Assembly (NCBI GenBank): GCA_947579605.1
Contig: OX388311.1
Location: forward strand, 28,708,951 to 28,772,950
Reading direction: 5' to 3'
DNA length: 64,000 bases
From: Athripsodes cinereus
Lineage: Eukaryota > Arthropoda > Insecta > Trichoptera > Leptoceridae
The notes beneath the pieces were generated by a model. The model saw nothing but the letters and a program-made list of their open reading frames with translations, did not search any database and was not told the origin of the DNA. Positions within the stretch are counted from its first letter, which is position 1, and every line of letters starts with the position of its first letter. Made by a program: the position numbers and the translations under genes. Positions 33,401 through 45,100 of the stretch are shown in pieces.

Positions 33401-35751
33401 TGAAATTTGTCAGATATAAATGGCAAAATTATTTATGTCAAGATGAACTTGATGATAAAGGTTACCTCAAGAATACATAGAATCATCACAGTGTCGAATA
33501 ATGTATTTTTAACATAAATAACATATTTTTAGCTTATCGTTCTGAAGAGGATCACAAACCTGTCTGTAGCTTGACGTTTAGTTTTCAATGTAACGACTGC
33601 TCCAAATGGTTTAAAAGGAAAGACTCCTTAACTAGTCATGTCAAAATACACGATCCTAAGAGGAAGACTTACATATGTGATTATGAAGGATGTGGACAAT
33701 CTTTCTTTACTGCATCTGGGATTTCGCAACATAAGTATGTGCCCTTTTACTTTGCTAAATTAATTTCATCACAAACTGTACAATGGAAGATTAAAACAGT
33801 GATACACATTTATGTTTTAATTCTCATATATTTAGGTTTAAATTGTAATTAAAAATTATTGCAGTCTGTGTCAAATCGTTCTGCATGTATCGTTGCATAC
33901 TCGGAATGATTTAATCGCATGGCACAGAGCTTTGAGAGAGAGAGAAAAAGAAATAAACTTGCATTGCTTAGTTCCATATTGCCTATATATTTATTATTCT
34001 ATTATTACGTAATACTTTGATGCAAAAGTTTTTGAATTGCATCACTCCTTTTTTTACCTATAGTGTAAAATTATTGAATTATTGAATTGCTCATACAAAA
34101 TTTATTATACCTTTTATATTAATTAATTATCTGTTTACCTAATTTTAACCTATTCACATTGACTCCCTGCTAATTATGTTTTATTACATTATTCCTATTT
34201 TTTATTAATTTCTTCTTGTTAATATGTCTTAAATTCATTGTTTATTGATCTCTGTCTGTATTGATTATTTGTTTGTGATGTTAAACATTTTATAATTATA
34301 TATTTTAATAATCTTATGTTGAATTTCCCAATTTTGATGATTTATTGCTAGTTCTGTCTTTTATCAATTAATTTTTAAAAAGTTTTATTGAATGGTTTAT
34401 ATGTATTATATTTAGCATACTGTTTTTTTTTTATTGTGTATTGTCCTTTTTTCATGATTATTCCTTGTTGTTTAAATGTACTGTCTGTCATACAATTTCT
34501 ACAATTTTATTTTATACATGTAAAAGGCTCACGCCGTATATTGTAATAATAAATAAATAAATAAAATAAATAAAATTGATTTATATCCCTAAAATGTAGA
34601 AGATCAATTAACATAAATAAATTCAAGGAAGTACCCAGATTTTTTATAGACATTTGGAAAAATACCCAACAAATTAATCCATTGTTTATAAGGTCTTACA
34701 TCAAAAGGAAACAGCTGACCGCTTCTATGCCATTTTTCTTTACTTAAGCACTATATTCATGTCTGCTTTAATACAATTTGAACCTGGAACACCTTTGAAT
34801 AAATTTATGAACTATATTATATTTGTGCCTGCTGTTTCAGACAAAATCAACATTCTGGTGTGAAAAAAATGTGCCATTTGTGTAGCAAGGAGTTTTCAGA
34901 TGGAGCGTATTTAAAAAATCATATTGACAGGCACAATAATATAAGAAGACATCCTTGCTCCTACTGTGATAGAAAATTTTTCACATCTGGCGCTCGACAG
35001 GAACATGAAAGAAGGTATACTGCAAACATGTCTGTAGTATTATGATTATTAATATTAAACATTATATTGTATGTTGTAATTCTACTTGTCTTAGAAATGG
35101 GCAGACTAACTGGGAAAATCGACTATCCAACTACATTTATAGTCAGCGATAAATCAGCAAAACATACTCTTTAATCAACACTTAGTGAACTACTAAAAAT
35201 AATGTTTTAAATCACCAGTACTTACTCAAGTTTTTTTTTATTTTATTTTATAATGAAATCAGTCTTACAGCAACAATGCAGCAAGCGAGACACAAAATGT
35301 CATCACACGAGTATGTGTCAAGCTGTGTGACAATGAAACTAAACAAAGTTTTTAATAAAATAATGATCAGCATTACCAACTGATTTTCAGCTATTACATT
35401 TGATGACAAAAAAAAAAGAGCAAGACAAATACAAAAATTTTCTGTTATGAAAACTCATGTTACATCCCGTTTCAATTATTTTTCAGACACACAAACACAA
35501 AACCCTTTGCGTGCACCAAATGTGAAAAATCTTTTGTATCGTCTACGTCTCTCAAGAGGCACATGATGTGGCATGAAAAGAAGTTTGATGAACAGTGTCG
35601 ATTCTGCGAAAAGAAGTTTTTAGTCCGAGGAAACAGAATAACTCACGAAGTTCTCATGCACGGTGTCACAAGAACAGTGGATGAAAGTAAATTCTCATGT
35701 AAACAAAGAATAAAATGCACGCGTATTCCAAAAGTACCAATTAATAATTAA
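30497..35751 (+). CDS. ZAD C2H2 zinc-finger protein, array gene E (584 aa, 6 exons)
   Basis: Exons: 30497-30628, 31211-31709, 32394-32876, 33533-33734, 34841-35014, 35487-35751; phases 0,1,1,2,2. The start was chosen to match MxxDLICRVC of the paralogues; an in-frame ATG at 30470 would add nine residues. The ZAD uses ICRVC and ICKLC. The exon 2 linker (to about residue 210) is the longest of the five, very acidic, with E-E-E-E and repeated N-E-S. Fingers: four in exon 3, the C2HC unit CEKCKKCSYRSEEDHKPVC, then six ending CRFCEKKFLVRGNRITHE and the D-type basic tail. Introns hold LINE-tail repeats. Exon 1 ends AAA before GTAAAT, a weaker donor than in the others. Confidence 0.9.
32085..32235 (+). 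repeat. LINE/SINE 3' tail in gene E intron 2
   Basis: GTTAGTTGGAAGATATATTT then GATAAACTCGCCC, ending GCAATAAAGTTTATTG. The same tail, GTTAGTTGGAAGACATTGCA then GATAAACTCGCCC, is at 55455-55600, with weaker copies near 27320, 57375 and 58850. Confidence 0.5.
33900..34575 (+). repeat. LINE 3' end with TAAA-type tail in gene E intron 4
   Basis: TACATGTAAAAGGCTCACGC followed by CGTATATTGTAATAATAAATAAATAA. The same junction (ACATGTAAAAGACTTCTTGC then CGTATAT) occurs at 40870-40920. The upstream part is AT-rich without a readable frame. Confidence 0.45.
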
Positions 35752-35945
35752 AGAAAATGAGTCAACAAGGACATTCCCAGCAATTTCCAAGATGCCATTA
35801 TATTACGTTATTTATAGCATTCATTAAGTACCCTGTCTACCCCCGTTAGGGTATATTAGTTGTACATAAAGAATTATATGAATTGAATAGAGGAAACAAA
35901 AACCTCTGCCTATCTCACAAGAAATGGGGCATATTTGAATGATGA

Positions 35946-35951
35946 AATAAA
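35946..35951 (+). terminator. Candidate poly(A) signal of gene E
   Basis: AATAAA about 195 bp after the gene E stop, with a second AATAAA at 35962-35967. Confidence 0.5.
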
Positions 35952-36542
35952 TATATCAAAGAATAAATTTATATTTATAAGTATGGTCAAATTGTTATTA
36001 TATGTGTTTGTTATTTTTAATGTACGTAACTTGTTAATTTTTATATTTATTTATTTTTGTGGTAAGATTTATTGGTTCATGTCTGGTTATTAGTAGTATA
36101 AATGGGTGTAGTTAATCAAATGCAGGTACGATTTTTACAGTTTTTTTTTTCATAAAACTATGCAGTCGTCTTGAAATTACCAAAGAATCACAAGAAACCA
36201 TATATTACCTTCTCCAACACAACATCCCTCCAGGCAGGGCTTGGCTCTTGTCGTAACACATCATCCTTGAAGGGCAGTGTAAATGAATCACTGGGAGAGT
36301 GAGAAAATATTAAAGGTGCGTCCTCACACATAATTTAACTGCAGCGCTACAGTAACAATAACAAATTGATAATTCATTAAGAAATATATAAAAAAAACTG
36401 TACTTCTCTGCAATTATGTTTTTTTTGTATTTCCCTTTTCCACACAATTTTATTTCACTGAAAACTAGTGTTTATATAATAAAACTCTTATGACCAATTC
36501 TATAAAAAAAAGATAGAAAAGTCTCAAATTATTAATACTGCT

Positions 36543-36990
36543 CTTACGATATGACTACAGAAGAACCAAAGCGTTTACTAGTCTAAGTAAACCAAGTCTC
36601 GAAGCAATAAAGGACTTCCTAACGGGCCACTGTAGATTCGAGTAGCACTTACCCAAACTGAGACTTGAAGAAGATGGCACCTGCAGATTTTGTGAAGAGG
36701 AAACCGAGACTCTTCAGCATTTCTTAGCAGATTGCAGTGCTGTGGGATTAGCTAGAATCAAAACCCTAGGCAGACACTGGGTAAAAGTGGAATCTCTTCA
36801 CACCTTGGATTCTCTCAAGATCCTAGATTTCATAAGATATTTGAGACTAGAGGGCTAGCTTTAACTGGCAACACCCGGGAAGCTAAGTAGGGAGAATACA
36901 ATAGATATTATTGGTTGCAGCGCATAATACACCTCCGATGTCTTTGTCGTAAGAATGGTGTATTGTAAAAGAGGGAGGTCCAAATCTTGT
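36543..36990 (+). pseudogene. Non-LTR retrotransposon RNase H / C-terminal remnant and 3' UTR
   Basis: The frame reads KAFTSLSKPSLEAIKDFLTG-HCRF, a stop, then HLPKLRLEEDGTCRFCEEE, TETLQHFLADC and LDFIRYLRLEG before a TAG at 36858. The H-L-x-K-L plus C-R-F-C … H-F-L-x-D-C zinc-knuckle-like pattern is typical downstream of the RNase H domain in R1/I/Loa-type LINEs. One nonsense codon is visible. The 3' UTR matches 19330-19395. Confidence 0.7.
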
Positions 36991-37084
36991 GAACAGATGT
37001 ACAAGACAGGATATTCAAAATATAGCGTGTTTTTTGAAAATAATCTAAAAATTAAAATCTTGTTATACGGAAAGAATATTTTTC

Positions 37085-37620
37085 AATTTGGGTGGTTAGC
37101 AAATAAACTACATGTAAACATACAAATTGACTACATGTAAACATACAAATTGTCCTCATGGGTGGCATACTTCATACTTGAATTTAAGATGTAAAAAGTC
37201 TTATTCGTAATGTTTTGCAAATACTTACCTTTAACAGTCCACTTGAAAACTTACAGAAAAGAATAAGACACGTTTTTTTCAGGTCTCTGTAATAAACTAC
37301 ATGTAAACATACAAATTGACTACATGTAAACATACAAATAAATTACAAATTGACTACATGTAAACATACAAATAAACTTGACTACATGTAAAATAAAATT
37401 GACTACATGTAAACATACAAATAAACTACATGTAAACATACAAAAACAAATAAATAAACTTGACTACATGTAAAATAAAATTGACTACATGTAAACATAC
37501 AAATAAACTACATGTAAACATACAAATTGACTACATGTAAACATACAATAAACTACATGTAAACATACAATAAACTACATGTAAACATACAAATTGACTA
37601 CATGTAAACATACAAATTGT
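37085..37620 (+). repeat. Irregular minisatellite CTACATGTAAACATACAAAT
   Basis: About twenty units of a 20-24 bp motif with the palindrome ACATGT, alternating with TTGA, AAA or AACTTGA links. A LINE/SINE segment separates the first few units (37105-37145) from the main block (37285-37620). Confidence 0.9.
37140..37264 (+). repeat. Duplicated SINE-like segment flanking the minisatellite, left copy
   Basis: TGTCCTCATGGGTGGCATAC to AGACACGTTTTTTTCAGGTCTC. The right copy, 37618-37754, is identical except for one obvious substitution (TACAG versus TATAG). Confidence 0.85.
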
Positions 37621-37754
37621 CCTCATGGGTGGCATACTTCATACTTGAATTTAAGATGTAAAAAGTCTTATTCGTAATGTTTTGCAAATACTTACCTTTA
37701 ACAGTCCACTTGAAAACTTATAGAAAAGAATAAGACACGTTTTTTTCAGGTCTC
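37618..37754 (+). repeat. Duplicated SINE-like segment, right copy
   Basis: Near-identical partner of the left copy. The two bracket the main minisatellite block, so block and flank were probably duplicated together. Confidence 0.85.
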
Positions 37755-38227
37755 CACAAAACAGAAGGGTATTCATTTAAAGCATTCCACCCGAGTGATT
37801 TGTGATAAACAGAAGGACAAAATGAGGTATAAATAAATACAATTTAAACATTATTTGAATTTATTTCGGACAGTACAAATTTCTAAGTACTTAAATAATG
37901 TTAAAATATCAATAGATGGAAAAAATTGCTGGGGTACGCAGTTTCTAACTAAAGAGTCATATAATTTATACAAATCTGCATAAAATAATAATAAATTGTT
38001 ATTTTAAATCCATACAAATAATGACTAAATAAAAAAGTTTTAACATGTACACGAAACACGTAATTTTTCTATAAAAATATAATGTATTACATACTATGTG
38101 TAATATTTGTACATGACTATACATATAAAAATCTCTTAAATAGGTATTTAGTACAATTTGTTTCTAATACATACTCAGAAGTTTAATTTAAATTTATTAC
38201 ATGCACTTGAGAAATTCCTACGGGATG

Positions 38228-39050
38228 GTTTGGATGTTCATTACGTGAGCTGGTCTGCTGGCTACCCCACTTGAGGAATAAACTGGATCGTATAATAGTA
38301 CATTTATAAAACTGTAAAATATATTTCATATTATTTTATTCCTCACTTGGTTACATTATTTCAAATCAGTTCAAATCATAAAAATATTATACATATCAAA
38401 AATTGTTCCATACCATCACGGCACATCTCACAAGTGGAGTAGCCAGCAGACCAGATATATGTAAAAAACATGCAAGCTGTCTTCTCCGTGTCAACAAAAA
38501 TTAAAACATTCAGGATGGGTGGCAAACCAGTTATAAAAAATTGTTGAGAATTCAAGATACATCACTGAGGTGTTCCTATTTTTAACAAAACAGCAAAATT
38601 AAAAATTGGTTATCAAACTTAAATTTCCAAAATAGAATATTTTTTGTAATCAGACTAAAGTTGATAAAAATATCATATATTTACACATTTATAACATCAC
38701 AATATCTCCCACAAGTGAATTAGCCATTGGATTTACTGCAATTAATGAACATACACGTCATCCTCTCTATACCATAAATATATCATATATTCAGGATGAA
38801 CAACATGTCTCATCTTAGAATAGACAAAGTAAAATTAACCCTTTTCCCTGATAATTGCTTATTTTTAAGCTGGTTCTAACTTTTTTTAAATTTGCAAATA
38901 TTGCATCAAAAAATTATCTCAATAAAAGTTCTTATTGGTGTAACATGGGTAATTATTTCTCGATAGTCAAAAGAGTTAAAAGTCTTACAAGTACTTATCT
39001 TTTACAAGACACTCGAAGACTAACTTCATGCAAGAATAGAAAACCCAGTT
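38228..39050. repeat. Cluster of SINE-like repeat copies downstream of gene F
   Basis: Inverted copy at 38228-38290 (GCTGGCTACCCCACTTGAGG), direct copies at 38409-38560 (ATCTCACAAGTGGAGTAGCC) and about 38695-39010. TTTATT at 38335-38340 is a possible minus-strand poly(A) signal for gene F. Confidence 0.45.
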
Positions 39051-39147
39051 AATTCCGAAGACCTCAAAATTTCACTAAAAAATATCATTGACAATCGACA
39101 CATTCGAGAAAAGTAACTACATACAACAAAAAAATCTACACCAAATT

Positions 39148-42100
39148 TTAACTGCCATTTTCACACTGGGGTATTTCAGTTACGAGGCATTCTGTCCCTT
39201 TATCGGTGGGTATTTCTAATGTCAACTTGAGCACTTCTTTAGCAGTGTCACTCGGTTCAATAGTAATACTTTCATAATGTATAGTAATAGGATTATTGTT
39301 TGACTGAGTGTCATTGTTTGCTGTCTGAGATATCTGTTGCTGTTGAACTTGATGATGATGAGACGTAGAGTTCTGCAATTGCTGTTGCTGTATCATAAAC
39401 TCTTCGGGATGGCACCTCTGTTTATGTGTTCTGCAGGCACTGCTATAGGCAAACTTCTGCGGACACCAAGGACATTGAACTGGAGTGTCTCCTGTGTGGC
39501 ATGTTAGATGGACCTGTGTAACATTTAATGAGAAATCTCAAATAAACGGGGCTTTATGAATGTTTTTTTTTCTCTTTGAATTCATTTAATGAATGCATTT
39601 TAATTATGTGCTAAATTGTACGTAAATAAAAATGTATACAAAAAATTAAATAAAACAAAATAGTAATTGTTCAAGGTTTTGTATGTTTACATTGGGAAAA
39701 AACATTAATGAATTTTAAAAACACTTAATTTTTCACATAAATATTTTCAATACTAATATTTCGTACATTGCTTTCGTCACGCTAACTTGACATTAACATT
39801 TTTGAAATTCTCAAAAAAAATTGGACACTTATTCTCATGGACAACGACTCAAAATTGAGTCTGTTGACTTATGCCCTATATAGAAAATGATAATTTTTTG
39901 ATTCTTTAAAAAAATCTAAAACTTGATAAATTTTTATATTTAGACTTAAAGAACTAATCACAATTCTCTATGTTACTGCTTGAAAAAATATTTGAGGATG
40001 TATAATTTAGATTTATCACAAAATAAGATAACTCTTGAAAAATTATGAAATAAAATAAAATTACCTTTAGTGTTTGTCTCCTCTTGAATGCCTTATTACA
40101 GAAAGAACAAACGTGCCTACATAAATCATCATGAACGAGCAAATGTTTTCTATACGTCCTTCTACTGTTGAGCACCTTATCACACATACTACAAGGATAC
40201 GACGTGTCCTCATGAGTGTCCAAGTGAGCCTTCAAATTAGAGCCTGTCTTGAATCTAAAAACAAAAAGATCTAAATATAACAAATGTACATCGTAATATG
40301 AAAATGATAAACTGTTGTTATTTTTTCAGTTATTTATTCATTTATAGTTATAATGAAACACATTTTGGCATGACAGCCAGATAGCCTTCCTTTGAAATCG
40401 CCGCATTATATCTGGTATACTTACATGTTACTTATAAACACAGAATAGCAAAAAATATACCCTATAAATCATTCCGGTTTAATCAATAATAACTCTTTAT
40501 CGAGCATATATATATGAAGGGCAGAATGAAATTATATATTGTCGGTGGATTTATGAAACCTCTTACATGCATTTATTAATATTTTACAGAAGTTTAAAAA
40601 AAACTATTTTGCCAGATGACATTTTCTATGTGTCTGATTCGTTACGTAGAAAGTGGACGTATAGAAATTCTATAATGTATTGAATTTCTAGGCATGTACA
40701 TTTTAAGTACAAGAGATTTTTCACGAGTTATCCAAGAAAAATCTGCATTTAAGATATTTATTTTTTCTTAAAACCTTTTTCCATAGATATCTCAATTTGA
40801 TTTTTCGACACTAGTATTTTTATATCCATTGTTATGTCATTGTTGTCTTTGTATTTTTTTAAATTAGTGTAAACATGTAAAAGACTTCTTGCCGTATATA
40901 TTTCTATAAATAAATAGGTTATTTCATCGATAGATGTGGATCAAAGAGACAAATAATTTGTTATCAATATCTCATTTTTGAAAAAATTTACAGACAGGAT
41001 TCAAAGATCCAATAGTGATATGTGAAAATTCACATTTTGGCAATTTTCTCAATTAACCAATATTGCACAAATTCACCAATACATTTTTTTGCTATCTGCG
41101 AATAGTTTAACACTTTTAATAGAGGCCATACTCAAATAGAGTGGGGGGGGGGGGGGTAGAAGCTAGTAAATAATATCAAAACAGGATAAGATTGTTATAA
41201 ATTATGAAAAAAAAGGCACCAAAACGGGCTGCTCCCAACAATCAATGATTATGACAAATTATTCAATTTGCTGCTGAATAAAAGTTAACTTTCATTGTAT
41301 TTTGACACTATCTATTAGCTTCTGCCCCTAATCTGGGTACACCCTTGCCATGAATAAAGTATGCTATCACTGTAACTGTAGAAGTGCTATGTAATTAATG
41401 TTTTATTTTAACTAATAAAACATGCATAAGTAAACCCAATAATTACAAACTTTTTAGGGCACTTGGAACACTGGAACAGTTTCTCATCACTGTGTATTGC
41501 TCTGTGCTGTATGAGCTCTCCTCCTGTACTACATGCGTAGCCACATACATCGCATATATATCTCTTGATTTTCTCATGTACAGCCCGAGTGTGTCCAACA
41601 ACCGCCGACTTGGTTGTAAATCTGCAATAAAACAATATTATACCCATTGAAAAATTTCAATGAACACAAAATTTTTGGCTATGAACAGGTTACCAACATT
41701 TTCTGTAAATTCATCAGTGTCGTGTAAGACAGGTATTTGTAAAACACCTGATAAGATATATGACATCTTCAATTCAGTGACGAGATATGCCACCCATCCT
41801 GAATGTCATAAATTTCATGCCAAAATGAGCATGACTTACATGTTAATTACTTGCATTTGGTCTGCCAGTTAACCAACTTTTGTGAAATGTTGTGATGGTA
41901 TAAATATATTAATTATTTTCTAGTAAAATTATTAGCATTTTGATACTTACTTGTTCCCACATATTGTGCATGGATAGTTATATCTTTGAAAGAGAGGTAA
42001 GTGAACTCTCTCGTGTGACCGTAAATTTTCCTTGGAATTGAATATCTTAGAACAACTAGAACAGGGATACGATCTCTCGGGCTTGGGAATGTGGCTCATC

Positions 42101-45100
42101 TTGTGTTTGTCTAATGCCGCTTGCGATTTTGTTATTCTCGAACATTTGTCACAACTAAAAACAAACAATTTAAACACACATTAGAGATCAAGACAAATCT
42201 TATTTTAGAAAAACATTTACACACTACAACAATATTATGTAAATTCAAATGAGAAGAAGTTCTCCCTCACTTAACTAATAGTTTTAATAAAAAAAAATGA
42301 TTAAATTGTCATCTATGTTTTTTCATACAAAGTGTGAATAAACCATTTTTTCCAAATCAATTTATCCAAAAATAAAGATCTATAGTATACATTGTAAAAG
42401 GAGCAAATATGGGTAATTTTTAGAACACGGTTTCATCTGTCAATCTGTCTGTACTAGTGATGTAACGAATGTGTGATTTTGGATATTCGTGAATGCGAAT
42501 ATTTGTTGCCGACATTCGCGAATATTGCTCAAACATTAAAATTTCTACCCCCCCCCCTCGCCGAATTTTCAAAATGGCATAGGAATTTTAAATATTTCAA
42601 AACTCCTCGGTTTTCATAAAGAATATTTTTTGCAGCGCCTTTTTCTACAATGTACCGGGTAAATATCCAATACTTTTTTACTGAAATAATATTCACAAAA
42701 CATTCGCATATTTTTATTCGAATACGAATGCCAATGCGAATACTTTGAAATATGCGAATACGAATATTCGTTACATCACTAGTCTGTACCATCACAGCAT
42801 ATCCCACAAGTAGGGTAGTTAGTTTTGTCTTTCAACAGAAATACACATTTATTATGTGTGCAAAATTCCTGCATGAGATATCATCGTTCTTTTAGAAATA
42901 CAAATAATTTTCTAAAAATGGTTTATTCGTTTTTCATTCAAACCAACAACAATATCATAAATGTTACAAGATACTTTGCGTGTACAAAACAAGAATACTA
43001 TTGAGTAAATCGAAATCAATCAAGAGTTGTGTGCATTAAAGAAATATGGAGTGAAATAGAGTGTAGTATAAACATACATTAACATATATTCAAATTAGCT
43101 TTATGACTGACTGTACATACGGTTAAAAGAAAGAAGAAATATAGACAGATTATATTACCAGGATAATGGAATATTTAGTGCCAAATCGCAGGAATAATAA
43201 TATTGTAGTATAGAGTCAACGATTCAATTGCAGGCAGATTGTCTACCAACTGCTCCAATTGTGAGAGATGCCGTGATGTGATAGATGGCTTGGTAATTTA
43301 GTTTACAATATGTTCAACCTGTTTAATATTGTGTGGTGATCGTATTCCAAATACGAAAGCACCAAAGCACACATAATAGGTAATACATATAAGGTAATAA
43401 ATATTTTATTGTAATAAATTTCTAACTTTAACTTATTGTTAGATGACTCAGGTCTCCTTAGTAAATTAAAAAGTTGTTTACATTTGAACGTAATTTTTCA
43501 CATTTGAAACATTTCTCTTAACTAAATAAAGATATTTATTTGATATATTGTGAGAATAGCGAGTGAACAATGTGTAAGATAATGCGAATTTCTCAATCTG
43601 TAAAGACCCGATCTGATTCTAAATTTGGCACTAAATATTATACTTTCAGACGTGATTTTCTTACAACAGGAAGAAGTATGTTTTAAAGGTGAGGTGATAT
43701 GAGATGTAATATAATTATTAGGTAGGTACTCACGAGAAACACGTGGGATCAGTGTGCCCCTGTACGTGTCTGTATATAGCAGTCTTAGACTTAACAACGT
43801 ACCCGCAGGTACACTCTACCTTGGGCTGTTCTTTATGAACTTGTTGGAAGTGTGATTTTAATTTATACCAGTTATGCAACTGTTCCTCACAGATATAACA
43901 CTTAAAGCTGGAAAACAATACATTCAATATGTTTAATTTATCATAATTTCTATCTTATATCTTTAACAATACACAACTCCTGATGAAATACATCAGTATC
44001 AGTTACATTACTCACTCAATACAATGATCACCCAGTTCTATAGGCTAATAAATCAATTTTAAATTATTAATAAAATTAAAACACTGTTTTATTCGACTAC
44101 GAGGATTGTTTATTAGTTATAACGTTTTCAACGGCAAAGCAGTCATCATCAGTAACAACAACACAATACTCAAATCATAATCAAAGACAAGATAATAATT
44201 AAATATTCAAAGGAGGAGTGGTTTAAGTTTGTAGAATTTACACAGATCGAGATAGTCCCAAACTAAGATATGAATCTTGTATTAGACCCAATACAATTAT
44301 AAAAAGGTGACTTTTCATTTTGCCCTGATCGAGAATCGAACCTGGTATCTAACTAAATGACTCACTCGTTTACCTAATGTATTTCTCTACCAGGTATCCT
44401 CTTTCAAACATACCTGAAGTAATTCTTTAAATTGCCATCTGCCTTGATGAACATCTTGTCTTTGTTATCCTCCACCTCCGTGTCAGATGAATTTCTGTTC
44501 TTATGTTTACGTTTCTTCAGCTGTGATCTTTTCTTTTTTGGTCCTTTTATTTTCTTTTTCTTCTTAGGTAATAAATCACTAATTGGGTAATCCATACCAT
44601 CATCATACATTGAATCTATAATATAAATTGAAGAGTATTAAATTTAGCAACTCTAATAATACTATATTTATCTCTATGTGAAAGCAAAATTATACAATGT
44701 TAAATAATTTTTAAAATAAATTGATTATGAAAACACTGTTTTATTTTTACTATAACTTTTTTAATTGCCTCAAACGTTTTCGCCTACACTTATTGACATT
44801 TTCAAATCTGATTGATCAACTGTGAATGATTGATATTTATTTTATCTCACACTTTATGAAAAAATTTCAGAATATTGCATTAAAATGGCGTTGTTTTGCT
44901 GTAACAAAATTTGATATATATTTTTTAATTTATAGATATTTTAAAATATAGCCCGTTTTCAAGATAGATGAATATATCATTTAAAAGAGCATAACAAGAA
45001 CTACTAAACTATGTTTATAAGTCACTTCGGATGAAATTCGACATGGTGTAGTTTCGCTCCTACGTACAGATTTATAAATTGTCATTGCATATTCAAAAAG

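Noticed and set aside
37285..37620. Regular repeats with spacers resembling a CRISPR array
   Set aside because: Spacers are very short and themselves repeat, the DNA is eukaryotic, and no cas genes exist. It is a minisatellite.
44320..44402. Possible tRNA gene on the minus strand
   Set aside because: B-box is good but no acceptor stem or complete cloverleaf can be drawn; fits a SINE head.
44414..44615. Idea that gene F exon 4 (202 bp) and exon 5 (174 bp) are homologous to exons 4 and 5 of genes A-E
   Set aside because: Lengths coincide but the encoded sequences differ (basic linker versus fingers), so the match is probably coincidence.
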